Shown here piece after piece: positions 1-11,692 of a stretch of DNA of 64,000 nt. The translations under genes and the position numbers were made by a program. The stretch's first letter is position 1. The number at the start of each line of letters is the position of its first letter. The stretch comes from Glandiceps talaboti (lineage: Eukaryota > Hemichordata > Enteropneusta > Spengelidae), in contig NC_135565.1 in the NCBI RefSeq assembly GCF_964340395.1, positions 6,509,142 to 6,573,141 of the forward strand. The letters run 5' to 3'. The notes below the pieces were generated by a model. It had not been told where the DNA came from and ran no database searches. It was given only the letters and a program-made list of their open reading frames with translations.

Positions 1-225
1 TCTGAACGTGAAGTGAGCGAGTTTGTGTTGTATTTTGTGCTTTTATATAAATTCAAAGTACACTGACTATGTTCAATAATCTCAAATATTGTGTTTTTCA
101 TTCTAGAATATCGATTGGCCATGTCTACAAATAAGGAACCCAACACAGTAACTGATACTCCATTTTGAGCAAAATAAAATTCATTCGAAAGCAAATATGT
201 CGACTGAGATATGTTGAGAGATTAC

Positions 226-371
226 CTTGGTATCGGTTGACTTTGGTTCTTCTCCATGATCCTTGGCAGTAACTATCATGTCGTACGATCTACTCGCTGT
301 CCACAACTCTCGCGAGACTGTAATATTACCTTCGTAACGATCGATTTGAAAGTAGCCATGGTCGTTACCAT
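226..371 (-). CDS. Cadherin exon 19: second half of EC16
   Basis: This 146-nt exon (phase 1-0, acceptor aactag, donor GTAATC) encodes DGNDHGYFQIDRYEGNITVS and on to VTAKDHGEEPKSTDTK. It stops at the strand before the next DxNDNxP linker, so at least one more exon lies to the left of the window. The acceptor lacks a strong pyrimidine tract, but phase and the AKDHG motif support it. Confidence 0.82.
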
Positions 372-604
372 CTAGTTTGATTCATATACAAACAAAGAAA
401 AATGATTTACAAGCGATATGTTGAATATGAAAGAATATGAAAACTTAAAATACCGAATATACACACGCTCACCGATGTGTAGGCAATAAAAACCCGCTTT
501 TAGTTGCAGATATATAATCCAGCCACCCACCCACTAACTAATATTGCATCGAGCATTGATCTCTCCACTGTAGTAGTTACTTTACTGAATGTGTTATTGC
601 TTAC

Positions 605-892
605 CAGTAATATCATATCGTATTAGTGAGTTGTTACCAGAATCTATATCAAAAGCTGTGACTTGTATAACAGTTGAATTCACCGGAGTGTTTGTTGGAA
701 TTTCTTTCTCATACAACTTCTCCGTAAAATAGGGGGCGTTGTCGTTCAGATCAATGACGTCAATATAAACCATGACGTCACTCGACAGTGGCACAATACC
801 ACCATCTTTAGCCTCGGCCGACAGAATAAAACTTGTGTTTCTCTCGTAGTCGATGTTAGCAGTCAGTGTTGGTGAGATTTCACCTGTGTACT
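605..892 (-). CDS. Cadherin exon 18: EC15 end and first half of EC16
   Basis: This 288-nt exon (phase 1-1, acceptor cttttag, donor GTAAGC) begins EYTGEISPTLTANIDYERNT, has the linker VIDLNDNAPYF, then EC16 with TAFDIDSGNNSLIRYDIT. The linker has L in place of V before NDN, which is common. Confidence 0.88.
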
Positions 893-1750
893 CTAAAAGG
901 TTAAAGGTTAAAGGTTAGGAGGTCAGTATATAAGGGGCATGAATGAAATGGTCAATTATGTGTACGTCAGAGTATGTACGGCTATCATGTGTTCATGTCA
1001 TCTTTAAAATCGGTATCTCTGTTTAAAAGGAGAATCATGCATGTTAATGACAAATGCTACATAATTACGAATGATCAAGAAAAGTTATTTGATGTACTCT
1101 TGTAGAAATCACGTGATTGTTATAACTAGTAAATATTTGGAGAGACATTTGAGGGGAGAAATGAGATAAAACACAATATCTCTATGAAGTAAAGAAACAT
1201 TACGTGGAAGCTCTCTGGATAAGTAATATCAATAGTCATGAACCCAGCTCCAATGAAATTACCACATCTTTTGGAAGTGAAATATGTTCAAAGGTTTTGT
1301 ATGTCAATAATTACGTATAAACTTGTATTGGATAGCAATACTATTTTAATGTCTAAAGTTTTACTTTTTACGTCACTCCAAGAAATAAAGGCCTTTTTTA
1401 ATACAAAAATATTGGTTGTGGAGAGTTAATTTATGATTTTACATCATCTGCAATTAATTGCGATTTCATAGAAAGATCAAGTTGATCTTGCGCCTTTATA
1501 GGGTATTTTTGCTCTTGGTCTCATTGCTTCCTGGGAGTCATCAGAAGTGATTATTCATTTTTGAATAATGAATATTCATGAGATGTTTTACACTTAAAGG
1601 AATAAACACTTGGGATTCATGAATATTCAATGTCGCAATATTCTAGTGGGTTTCCTTTCATGAATCATGGCCAAACCCATAAATCAAATGAAATACTCCA
1701 TTTGCACATTCAAGGAACTGGAAATTACGTTGATATGCTAAACGAGACTG

Positions 1751-1872
1751 TTGACGCCATGTAGGCACTCGAATCAATTTGTATGATTTAAAAAAACTAA
1801 TTTTTAGAGTAAGTACTCTACATTTTTTTTCTAAATCATACAAATTGATTCGAGTGCTATGGTTGACGCCAT
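1751..1872. mobile_element. MITE-like hairpin with 26-bp perfect inverted repeats
   Basis: Perfect 26-bp inverted arms at 1765-1790 and 1832-1857 (gcactcgaatcaatttgtat...) enclose a 41-bp A/T-rich centre. The 10-bp direct repeat ttgacgccat occurs at 1751-1760 and 1863-1872, consistent with a target-site duplication. It lies in a cadherin intron between exons 18 and 17. No coding capacity. Confidence 0.75.
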
Positions 1873-2135
1873 ATATTTCCACCATCATTGCCTCACACAC
1901 TTTATTTTTGTGTTGCACACTTCCATATTAAATCTTGGTATTTTATAAACGCTCCATAAAATAAATAATACTTCGCAAAAATATCTATAATCCTAAGTGA
2001 CCAATTATTGGTGGTAATGACGTACTCAAAAAGACGAATGTGCTCGCGCAGGGTAAAAGGTTACAGCCTCGTTTTCAAATATTACGTCACATCCGTCTAG
2101 ATTGTGCAAACGGAGTTTCGTTCTCCATTACCTAC

Positions 2136-2373
2136 CATTGGAAATGAAGTTCCCATCGCCACCATTAACTATGTAGTAACTCACAGTGCCATTTTCTCTG
2201 AGATCTTCATCGGTTGCATACAGAGACACGATGACGACAGCGTCTCTTGTATTTTCTTCCACTGTACCATGATACGAAGTTTTATTGAATGTTGGAATGT
2301 TGTCGTTTACATCCTGTACAGATATATGAACCTGTGCTGTACTATTGAGAGCTGGGTTGCCTTGATCTTTAGC
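2136..2373 (-). CDS. Cadherin exon 17: EC14 end and first half of EC15
   Basis: This 238-nt exon (phase 0-1, acceptor ctttcag, donor GTAGGT) reads AKDQGNPALNSTAQVHISV, QDVNDNIPTF, then EC15 with ATDEDLRENGTVSYYIVNG and ends NFISN. All calcium-binding positions look intact. Confidence 0.88.
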
Positions 2374-2965
2374 CTGAAAGATGTTGAAATTGTATGTTTT
2401 GTGTCTCCAAAAGATGGGGGGGGGGGGGTCCTCCATAACATTCATGAGTGACAAACTGGTATAATGAAATACGAAGAACACTAACATAAAAGGCTTGAAC
2501 ACTGTAATTAGACTGACATTAGTTTAGTCCTATATGCGTTACGATCATCCCCCACCGTATAGTCAAATTGATTTCTCTAGCACAGAATTTCATGTTAACC
2601 ATCACCAGTGATAGTTTATATATGCTATTGGAATTACACATGATGACGTCATCACGTTCTCATATCACTAACATTCAAACTGGAGGTTGAGTTTGTAGTA
2701 AAGTGAACGACGTAACAACTTGATTAACACCTGTCAGTGTGTGATGGATTACTACTGACATGCGCTGTTCACACCTTCTCCAGCAGGAGATTTAGCTAGA
2801 TTTTTTAAATAGAATTTGTCCGTTTGATCTTTAAGAGAGATCATAGAGAATGAGTACATGTATAATATCTAGACTTGGCTGACATTTACTTAAAGATCTC
2901 CGCTCATATGTTAATTATGACCAACACCGTGCTATGAAATCAAATTCTAATACTGTAACACTAAC

Positions 2966-3060
2966 CATTATTTCTAGTGTGTAGATACTCGTTGTTTCTC
3001 TGTCTATGTCTCCGACGGCAAATATTTGACCACTTTCTTCATCAACAGTGAAAACCTCAC
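2966..3060 (-). CDS. Cadherin exon 16: second half of EC14
   Basis: This 95-nt exon (phase 1-0, acceptor caatag, donor GTTAGT) reads GEVFTVDEESGQIFAVGDID then RETTSIYTLEIM. SGQI and IDRE place it in mid-EC14. The splice join to exon 17 gives the usual A-K-D-Q-G cadherin strand. Confidence 0.85.
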
Positions 3061-3399
3061 CTATTGAATCGTGAAAACAAGAAAGATACAAAAATATAAT
3101 ATTTTGCCCTGAAACTGGGACTCTTGCAAAGTTAGCGGTTATCTATACTGGCAAATGTTATACATTCAATAGTTATAAATGTATATAAACTAAATACTGC
3201 ACCAAAATACTTGGATAAATAATCCTAGCTTTCATCCAGAATCTTCAGGTCTTCTCTTCAGGGATGTGACGTTTCATTTGTTTCATTATTCACTTGCAAA
3301 AAAATTAGTATTTATCATAATAAAAGTTAAGTTATGTTGTTATGTTATTACATTCGTTTGTTGATGTATAATGCGCCAGTAAGCCTACAAATTCGTTTG

Positions 3400-3640
3400 T
3401 TCGTTCACTCGCTCACTCACTCACGCACTCACTCACCCACTCACTCACTCACTCACTCACTCACTCACTCACTCACTCAGTCACTCACTCACCCACCCAC
3501 CCACCCAGCCACTCTATCAACCACTAAGTTAACTCACTCAACCAACTTGACATCAACTTGTTCGTTTTGTTCAACGAATCATTAAGCTAACCAGCTTCTT
3601 ATACTAACTAACTAACTAACTAACTAACTCGCTCATCCAC
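3400..3640. repeat. (CACT)n and (AACT)n microsatellites
   Basis: A CACT tetranucleotide run with CACC variants covers about 3405-3515, followed by a short AACT run at about 3605-3630. Both lie in the intron between exons 16 and 15. The + strand open frame across them has no coding value. Confidence 0.95.
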
Positions 3641-3688
3641 CCACTCATAAAGTAACTTAAATTTTCACTATAGTTTCTACGTTGTTAC

Positions 3689-3875
3689 CTTGGTTTCCAT
3701 GTGTAATATAGTACAAGACCATCCCATTACTGCCTTCATCAGCATCAGTAGCCGTTACTGCGTCTAATGACACATTTCCATTCTGTCCATAGTCATGTTC
3801 TACCACTGCTATAGAGTACGATTGTTGATTAAACACTGGCGTATTATCGTTAATATCACTCACTGTCACCGTGAC
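3689..3875 (-). CDS. Cadherin exon 15: EC13 end and first half of EC14
   Basis: This 187-nt exon (phase 0-1, acceptor aacgcaag, donor GTAACA) reads VTVTVSDINDNTPVF then the start of EC14 with TATDADEGSNGMVLYYI, ending THGNQG. The donor differs from the consensus at +4 to +6, but it is the only one that joins in phase to exon 16. Confidence 0.82.
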
Positions 3876-4321
3876 CTTGCGTTGTAAGATTAATTATAAG
3901 TACAGAAAATGGAAAGAAAATTACTAAATTTCTTTAACACGGAGAAAGGGACTGAAAAATCTACTTTCTTATAACATCAACTTCCCTCAATATTTAGCAA
4001 ACGACATTGGGCTTTCCTTGATATTTTCTTTATTATTGCAAGTACGATTTTCTTATGAAATAGGCCAGTGACTCATCAAAATGCTGGACAATAAAAACAT
4101 TTAGTTCTTTAACTTTGGTGGAGAACATAATGTATGGTTAACTACTGAATGTTTTAAGTATTTACCTTCAACCCAATGAATTGAACCTAAGAGATGAATT
4201 CGAACTTGCTTTACAATGCCATTGCTCCTCGATACCATTCTTTCTATTAGTAGTAGATTCAGTTTTACTATTACAGTTTAACAGCGAATTTCACAATACC
4301 GTGCAGCTTTTCTGTTTGATA

Positions 4322-4647
4322 CAACCATGCAGAAACCAATAAGAAACTGGACATGTTACACTTTAATATAGCAAGATTGAATGAGTACAGTTTCTTGCTA
4401 CATTTTGTCTAAGTGATATGAACTACACATGGCACCATAAAGACATCAAATGAACACTGCAGACGACATTTTTTGCACCCTTCATCGGGTGATTGATCCT
4501 AATAAGAAAATCATTGGCGCCTGAATGTCTGCAAGGAGTTGCAATACATTTAAATGGTTTATTTCATTTAGACTAAATGTAGCAAAAACTGTGATCTTGC
4601 TATTGAAGTGTGACATATGTAGTTTCTTGTTGGTTTCTGCATGGTTG
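4322..4647. mobile_element. MITE with about 57-bp inverted termini
   Basis: The left end (4322-4378) starts caaccatgcagaaaccaa, and the reverse complement of the right end (about 4591-4647) starts identically. The arms stay similar for about 57 bp, through the shared words AAGAAACT, ACACTT and AGCAAGAT. Total length is 326 bp with no ORF. A single-ended relative is at about 62225-62320. It lies in the cadherin intron between exons 15 and 14. Confidence 0.75.
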
Positions 4648-5221
4648 AAATAAAGTATTAATATCAAAATATATTTATCATTTACAAGATCGGGATAATG
4701 CTCGTTGATACAACGAAGTTATTTTTTGTTAAACCCTGCACTATCTGTAACTTGAGTATTATTTTGTCGATCAGACAATCAACAATATATTCACTGAAAA
4801 TTGTTAACATACCAATAATTAGACATTGTAAATGGTAAATAGAGGTTGGCTGCATTCATTCATCAGGTTGAAATTATGATTTCATGTGGGCGCTGATTTT
4901 TTGGTGAGGACTCAAAATCATCGCACTAGCTATAGTATGTGTACTGCTACATCAATGCATTTACCTACTGATCGTGAGGATCATGAGGTGGTTCAATACC
5001 GTTCATGTGGTACGATATTATAGGTAAGTCATAATATCAACAAAGAAGTATAAAAAAACGTTCCCGTTGCAGTTCCTAGGACAAACTGGCGGCCTTTAAA
5101 CTTAACTTTCGCCACTAGTTGGCGCTGTGGTAATATCGTGTATCAACGAACATTATTCTAATTATTGGAAGTCCCAACCTTATATGAACCTGTTTACCAA
5201 TTTATCATTGATGCAACTCAC

Positions 5222-5332
5222 CGATGTGTAAGCATTTTTCGGTTTATCTCCCGTTGTATCCTGAGCAATTACTGAGAATGAATACCACCATCGAAGTTCA
5301 CGGTCAATTTCTTGTGCTGTGAAAACTTCTCC
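5222..5332 (-). CDS. Cadherin exon 14: middle of EC13
   Basis: This 111-nt exon (phase 0-0, acceptor cttgtag, donor GTGAGT) reads GEVFTAQEIDRELRWWYSFS then VIAQDTTGDKPKNAYTS. IDRE and AQD are standard EC motifs. It has the position and nearly the length of exons 3 and 9, so it is probably a third, diverged copy of that exon. Confidence 0.87.
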
Positions 5333-5374
5333 CTACAAGAAGTAATGGTTGAGTAAGATTTTACCAAGGTATTT

Positions 5375-6125
5375 GAAATGTAAGCTTCGCATAGAACACC
5401 CTGCTGTATATACGTCATTATCGCTATATGTATACTATATACGCGATAATGCATACTCATTATCGGTATATGTACACTATATAGGCGAGAATGCATGTTC
5501 ATTATCGCTAATTAATGTACTGTGTAGTCGTGAAAGCATATTCATTATCGCTATATGTACACTATATAGGCGAGAATGGATATTCATTATCGGTATACGT
5601 ACACTATATAGGCGAGAATGGATATTCATTTTCGCTATATGTACACTATATAGGCGAGAATGCATATAATTATCGCTATATGTACAATATATAGTCGAGA
5701 ATGGATGTACATTATCAGTATATGTACATTATATAGGCGAGAATGCATATTCATTATCGCTATATGCACACTATATAGGCGGGAATGCATATTCATCATC
5801 GCTATATGTACACTATATAGTCGAGAATGGATATTCATTATCGGTATACGTACACTATATAGGCGAGAATGGATATTCATTTTCGCTATACGTACACTAT
5901 ATAGGCGAGAATGCATATAATTATCGCTATATGTACAATATATAGTCGAGAATGGATGTACATTATCAGTATATGTACATTATATAGGCGAGAATGCATA
6001 TTCATTATCGCTATATGCACACTATATAGTCGAGAATTTATATTCATTATCGCTATATGTACACTATATAGGCGAGAATGCATATTCATTATCGCTATAT
6101 GTACACTATATAGGCTAGAATGGAT
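5375..6125. repeat. 42-bp minisatellite, about 17 copies
   Basis: The unit resembles cattatcgctatatgtaca followed by ctatataggcgagaatgcat. It contains the short palindrome-rich words TATATGTACA and CTATATAG. It covers much of the intron between exons 14 and 13. It is open in several frames on both strands only because the period is a multiple of three. Confidence 0.93.
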
Positions 6126-6374
6126 TTTTACAGTTCAGATTAAATTGTCTTATTAGTCATTCTATAAAAAACAAAAAAGACAACAGATCTGACAAGAAAA
6201 GGTAGAAACTAACATATTCTCCTAGACTAAACTGTTTACCCTCTCACTTACTGGTATACATTTGCAACCTCCACTAACTCAATTAAATGTCCAATACTCT
6301 GGTCAAATCATACTCTCATGTCATCTTCAACTGTTGCACCAACGCCTTCTTCCATACACTTGCCTAACAACCAA

Positions 6375-6680
6375 ATCTCATTCATTCATTCATTCATTCA
6401 TTCATTCATTCATTCATTCATTCATTCATTCATTCATTCATTCATTCATTCATTCATCCATTCATTCATTCATTCATTCATCCATTCATTCATTCATACG
6501 TTCATTAATCATTCATTCATGCATCCATCCCCCACCATCCTGTCACCCCCACCCACCCACTCACTCACTCCCTCCCTCCCCCCTCCCTCCCTCCCTCCCT
6601 CCCTCCCTCCCTCCCTCCCTCCCTCACCCACTCACTCACTCACTCACTCACTCACTCACTCACTCACTCACTCACTCCTA
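6375..6680. repeat. (TTCA)n, (CCCT)n and (CACT)n microsatellites beside the exon 13 donor
   Basis: TTCA repeats run about 6380-6500, CCCT repeats about 6565-6625, and CACT repeats about 6627-6676. The last run ends about ten bases from the exon 13 donor (6687-6692). On the transcribed strand it reads GTGAGTGAGT, which resembles a chain of donor sites. Confidence 0.95.
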
Positions 6681-6692
6681 TAATATCCTTAC

Positions 6693-7270
6693 CGTTGTTT
6701 CGTTTAACGTAAACTCAGCAACCAAGTGTGTAAACCTATATTCTATTATACCATCTTTAGTACCGGCTGATACAAGTAAAACTAATGTACCAATATCAGT
6801 TTGTTCCTCGACAACTGCATCGTAGAGGGACTTATTGAATCGGAGACTATCGTCCTTCAGTTCTTCCACGGTGACGTTTATGCTAACGGTACTCTCAAGA
6901 AACGGCACGCCCTTGTCTCTAGCTGCCACTGTGAAGTACAACGACTCATACTCGTCAAGTAATGTATTGTTTTTCAGTTCACCATAACTAATCTGCCTAA
7001 GAACGTCAACTCTGATTATACCCCTGTTATCGATTCTAAAGAGAGACGTGGTATTATCCCGTATGCTGTACAAAACCTCTCCGTTCGATCCCGAGTCTTT
7101 GTCGTTCGCTTCGACGGCAAGAATAACATAACCGCCTGGCGTTTCATCAACCACGGTGGCTCCGTATTTCGTTGCTGTGAATTCAGGAGGGTTGTCGTTG
7201 ATATCTTCGACGTATATGATAATAGATGTTGATGATGTGTGGTAAGGTGGTGCGTTGTCATTCGCGAAAA
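6693..7270 (-). CDS. Cadherin exon 13: EC11 end, EC12, start of EC13
   Basis: This 578-nt exon (phase 1-0, acceptor tttttcag, donor GTAAGG) starts VFANDNAPPYHTSSTSIII, has the linker VEDINDNPPEF, then EC12 (NDKDSGSNGEVLYSI, ARDKGVPFLEST). EC12 ends VEELKDDSLRF instead of DxNDNxP. EC13 begins NKSLYDAVVEEQTDIGTL and lacks the usual DxDxG motif (SAGTKDGIIEYRF). The exon corresponds to exons 7 and 8 with the equivalent of two ECs missing. Confidence 0.9.
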
Positions 7271-7853
7271 CTGAAAAAAAAAATTAGGACTATAATTATA
7301 TATACGTACTCCTTTGGATAAACTTTCCAACCAAGTAAATATTTTTATGTGCGATTGAGAACCAAACATGTTTAGATGTAATGATATTAAATTGGAATGA
7401 TATTCAGATTACTCGTAACCAGCGTTATAACTGATCTTAGACTTAGGAGTAATTGAGGAGATACCCCCCCCCTCCCTCCCTCACAAACACTATTAGATTC
7501 GTGGTTACAAACCATGTAACAGGCTGTTTACACCTAAAATGAATAGTACACATTTCCCATAGTGCATCGTTCAAAATGGTCGTTCCACCACAATGCATCT
7601 TTCAAGATGGCTGGTTTGCCATTTCCTAATTTACAAAAAAAACTAAGGCTTGTCAGAAACAATAAAATCAACTCTTAACAATCTGAGCGAGACAAAGATT
7701 ATCGAAAGTTCAGAATGACAGACTTAAAATATAATTGCAAAATAAAATCTTTATTTTTCTGAGTTTGAGAGTATTTTGTTATAAAAGGCAGTCAATGTTA
7801 GAACTATTATAATAATAGACACTGCTTAAAATGTTGATGACAGCCACAGACTA

Positions 7854-7984
7854 TAGTCTCGATTACCCAGACTCTTGCGGCTGGGGGCTCTGCCTACGAG
7901 ACCTCCCCCAAGCGAGAGTTTCTCGTCTGGGTGGTCTCGTAGAAGAGCCCCCAGCGGCGAGAGTCGACTGGGTACACGAGACTA
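7854..7984. mobile_element. 131-bp long-palindrome element
   Basis: Imperfect inverted halves: the left arm from 7854 (tagtctcgattacccaga) pairs with the right arm ending 7984. Long perfect stretches include gctgggggctct and ctacgagacc. It is G+C-rich compared with its surroundings. It lies in the cadherin intron between exons 13 and 12. No ORF, consistent with a foldback MITE. Confidence 0.75.
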
Positions 7985-8130
7985 TTACGGATAGTACTGA
8001 AGCGAGTGTGTATCAAATAACACATAAGCTTTAGAAGGAATGTTGAATGTTACGTGAATAGAAACTGGCAGTAAACAAACTCCTGTTCTTGATTAACATT
8101 GGATATATAACAGTCCATAATTTTGTTTAC

Positions 8131-8196
8131 CTTCAAATGTGTATTGTCTCCCTGCTGGATCTTCATAATCAAGCCTCGTATTGGTAGTAATTTCAC
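8131..8196 (-). CDS. Cadherin exon 12: short EC11 exon
   Basis: This 66-nt exon (phase 1-1, acceptor cttttccag, donor GTAAAC) encodes GEITTNTRLDYEDPAGRQYT and ends in FE. It is the paralogue of exon 6. Together with its neighbours it completes EC11 in frame. Confidence 0.85.
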
Positions 8197-8347
8197 CTGG
8201 AAAAGAAGGCATTTCATGATATTTCACCGACAAAACAAGAACAAGCCAAGTCCATTTGTTCGAACAGAAAATATGGTATGGACGCTTTTCATGAAGTTTA
8301 CATAAATAACAATGTCCTCAACTTCTGCACTAGATTTCATAACCTAC

Positions 8348-9089
8348 CTGTTGATGAGTCAATGATAAAATCATCAATACTCAATGTGTATGACACGAGT
8401 CCGTTTAGTCCTTCATCCTGGTCGCTTGCGGATACAGTAATCAAAGTGGTTCCCACAGTAACCTCCTCTTCTTGGTGCTTAATGTACGTAGGCAAATCAA
8501 ACAATGGTTCATTGTCATTCACATCGGACAAAGTAATTACAACCCCGGTATAGTTTGTTAGGATCGGAACGCCATGGTCGCTGACAGAAATGTTCAGCGT
8601 ATAAACGCCTTTCACTTCACGGTCGAGAGCGGCTGCCACGTTTAATTCACCGGTCTTCCTACCGATAGTAAATCTGCCGTCGCTACCCGTGAGTATAGCA
8701 TAGCTTATTTCGCCATTATTACCGATGTCTACATCGGTTGCTACAAGTGTCGCTATATTATAGTTAATACTAGTATTCTCTGGAATATCGTAAAAATAAT
8801 GTAATTGTTCGAACTGCGGATAATTATCATTCACATCTAAAATCTCGATTTGAACTTGAACCGCTGAACTCAAACTGTCCTCATCACCCTCACGATCATG
8901 CGCAGTCACAGTTAATTCATAATTATCATTTCTCTCTCGGTCTAAGTCCAGGATGACGTCATTACTGGTGGTGCTGATAACGCCCGTCTTCTCATCGATC
9001 TGAAAATGTTCACTGCCTTCGCCAGAGAGGGCGTACACAATTGATGCATTGTACCCGTAGTCCCTATCAATTGCACTGATTGCATTGTT
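8348..9089 (-). CDS. Cadherin exon 11: EC9 remainder, EC10, start of EC11
   Basis: This 742-nt exon (phase 0-1, acceptor gtcatag, donor GTAGGT) reads NNAISAIDRDYGYNASIVYA, LDLDRERNDNYELTV, LDVNDNYPQF, then a complete EC10 (ATDVDIGNNGEISY, LSDVNDNEPLF) and EC11 to FIIDSSTG. It has the same length and organisation as exon 5. Confidence 0.92.
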
Positions 9090-9437
9090 CTATGACAAAA
9101 AAAAAAGAAACAAGAAACAAGAACATAACATAAAATAAACTTCTGGGAATAATTTTAAAATTACTATCTCGAAATATATTTAATTTTTCGTGTAAATACT
9201 AATTTTTAATGAATTTTTAAACCTAATGCACTGTTTCAGTACAAAGAAAAGTATTAAGTCACAATTTATTTACAAGTTATGGTTTTCCAATGACATAAGT
9301 TAAATTAAACCTTCAGTGCAAATTCCACATTCCAGGATTACTGTACAATATTCCTGTTACTTGCAATTTAGTGTGCTACATATTTTTACGTACAAAATAA
9401 ACAGATTGGTCAGATACTATTTTCAGACCATACTTAC

Positions 9438-9557
9438 CATTTCAACGAGCCTGTCTATTAGCGAATTTTCTTCGATCCTACCACTGTACAGAATTTCCGT
9501 AAATGTGGGGTAATTATCATTTTCGTCAAGAACGGTAATTAAGAATTCTGCAACAAC
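9438..9557 (-). CDS. Cadherin exon 10: EC8 end, LDENDNYP linker, EC9 start
   Basis: This 120-nt exon (phase 0-0, acceptor ttcgtag, donor GTAAGT) reads VVAEFLITVLDENDNYPTF then TEILYSGRIEENSLIDRLVEM. It is the counterpart of exon 4. Unlike exon 4, its donor is not embedded in a tandem array, so the exon 4 amplification arose after the block duplication. Confidence 0.88.
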
Positions 9558-10094
9558 CTACGAATTGAAGTAAAAACAAAAGGTTTAATTATTTGAAGGA
9601 AGATGAAGCAAGAACTTTGTTATAACTTGGAAGATACAGACAAATCTCGAGTGATAAACGTTTTTTAAAAAAGTTTTGATATGTACAATAGCTTACTCGT
9701 AATATTATTATTAAGCACAGTGTACAGTTTTAATGCATCATCTGTCAATATACGCAATGTACTCGTTGCATACACGATAAATTAAATTAAATCAAACTTA
9801 TTTGCGGATCCACACATAAAATCAGCGCCCTCAACGACGATCACTATTTCAACCTGTTTCTGTACCTGAGCACTTAGTAACATGCACAGTTTCTCGTTGT
9901 TGGTATTTTAACAATTTTCTTGGAATGTATTATATTGTGGATGTCGCTCAAGATAAATGTACCACTACTCTATCTACAGATGATATTGACCAAATTAACC
10001 AATATATTTTTATTAATAATTGACACCATATTCCAGTGAATATATGTTTTGGTTATTCGATAAAGAGATATCAGAATCAATAGTGGAGATTTAC

Positions 10095-10199
10095 CGGGTC
10101 TTCAAGACATGCTGAATCTTCACTTAAGGACGCCACTATTTCATATCTATAAGATTCTCTGGTCTCTCGGTCCAGTGCGACGTTCGTATTTATCACACC
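10095..10199 (-). CDS. Cadherin exon 9: middle of EC8
   Basis: This 105-nt exon (phase 0-0, donor GTAAAT) encodes GVINTNVALDRETRESYRYE and onward to ACLEDP. The acceptor is directly preceded by a (CT)n run on the coding strand: about 170 nt of microsatellite act as the polypyrimidine tract ending in CTAG. It is the counterpart of exon 3. Confidence 0.88.
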
Positions 10200-10200
10200 C

Positions 10201-10375
<175 letters not shown>

Positions 10376-10509
10376 TATTGCCATACATACCGAATATTAC
10401 TCACACACATCTATATCCTTCCCTTAAAACATTTCGTAGTGATGCATAAGATAGAATGATTCAATTCAGGTGAATACCTTTTTTATGAATGCAGTGTGGT
10501 AATGATGTT

Positions 10510-10549
10510 GGTGTCAGTGGTTGTGGTGATGATGATGGTGATGATGATG

Positions 10550-10629
<80 letters not shown>

Positions 10630-10815
10630 AGTGGTAGTGGTGGTGGTGGTGGTGGTGGTGATGATGTTGGTGATATTGACGACGGTGATGATGACGGTGG
10701 TGGTGGTGGCTGTGGTGGTTGGGGTGCTGCTGCTGCTACTGCTGATGATGATGATAATGATGATGATGGTGGTGTTGGTGTTTGTGGTGGTGGTGGTGGT
10801 GGTGGTGTTTTGAGT
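10510..10815. repeat. (GAT)n/(GGT)n trinucleotide tract
   Basis: Imperfect GAT and GGT trinucleotides in the intron between exons 9 and 8. Long open frames in all phases reflect the repeat only. Confidence 0.95.
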
Positions 10816-10868
10816 TGAGTTGACCAAACTACTGACAGAAGACAACCAACCACACTTTAACTACTCAC

Positions 10869-11692
10869 CGTTGTATCATTAATGTTGAAGTCAGTCACTG
10901 TAGAATCAGAGAAACCATATCGTATATCATAACTTTCATAGCCTTCAGCTTCGACCACTGTCACGTACGTATTTGGAGGTTCATTCTCAGAGACAGACAC
11001 ATTGATATATTGCCGTCCCCCTGTATCCACCTTGGCTTCAGTGATGGCTAACCTCACCACAGTGTCTTCATCACCGTACTGGATTGGATTACCATTATCA
11101 CGGACGCTAATGTTCATGTGAAGAACACCTCTGGCAACGTTGAGGGCGCTGTCCTGCATCTCTTTGATAACTATCGTTTTGCTGTTTTTAACGACGTTGT
11201 CACTCATGTAGAAGTAGTCATTCCATGGAGGTTTAATGAAGTATGTCAGCATTGCGTTTTCACCGATATCTGCGTCGTCAGCGTCTACTGCAGCGATGAC
11301 AGTATCGGATGTCGAATACTCCAACGTTTTTACCGAATAAAATCGATATCTGAAGTTTGGTTTATTGTCATTTGTATCCAACACACTTATATAAACAGGG
11401 ACGTATTTTCTGATATCAGGGCGTCCAGATACGATCTCTACAGTAAAAATGAAATTGTTATCCTCTTCGCGATCAATTTGGCCATTTGTAGTTTTAATGG
11501 TGCCATCTACGTCCACCCAAAAGTATTCCCTCGCGGCAGCTTCCATAACGAAATAGTTAGCTCGGTAGAGATCTTCTGCTTCGATGGAAATGTCTCCAAC
11601 TATTGTGTTTTCAGCAGCGTTCTCAATGACTTGGAATTGGTACCAGTTACTTCCACACGACGTTGTGTTTATAACACACGTGGTATTTGGAT
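10869..11692 (-). CDS. Cadherin exon 8: EC6, EC7 and start of EC8
   Basis: This 824-nt exon (phase 1-0, acceptor tttccacag, donor GTGAGT) begins DPNTTCVINTTSCGSNWYQF, with two cysteines that are unusual for an EC domain. EC6 ends at LDTNDNKPNF. EC7 (DADDADIGENAMLTYF, VRDNGNPIQYGDED) ends in ITEAKVDTGGRQYINVS with no DxNDNxP. EC8 then starts with SENEPPNTYVTVVEAEGYES, closely matching the EC1 start in exon 2 (NENEPAGTYVTS). Confidence 0.9.
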
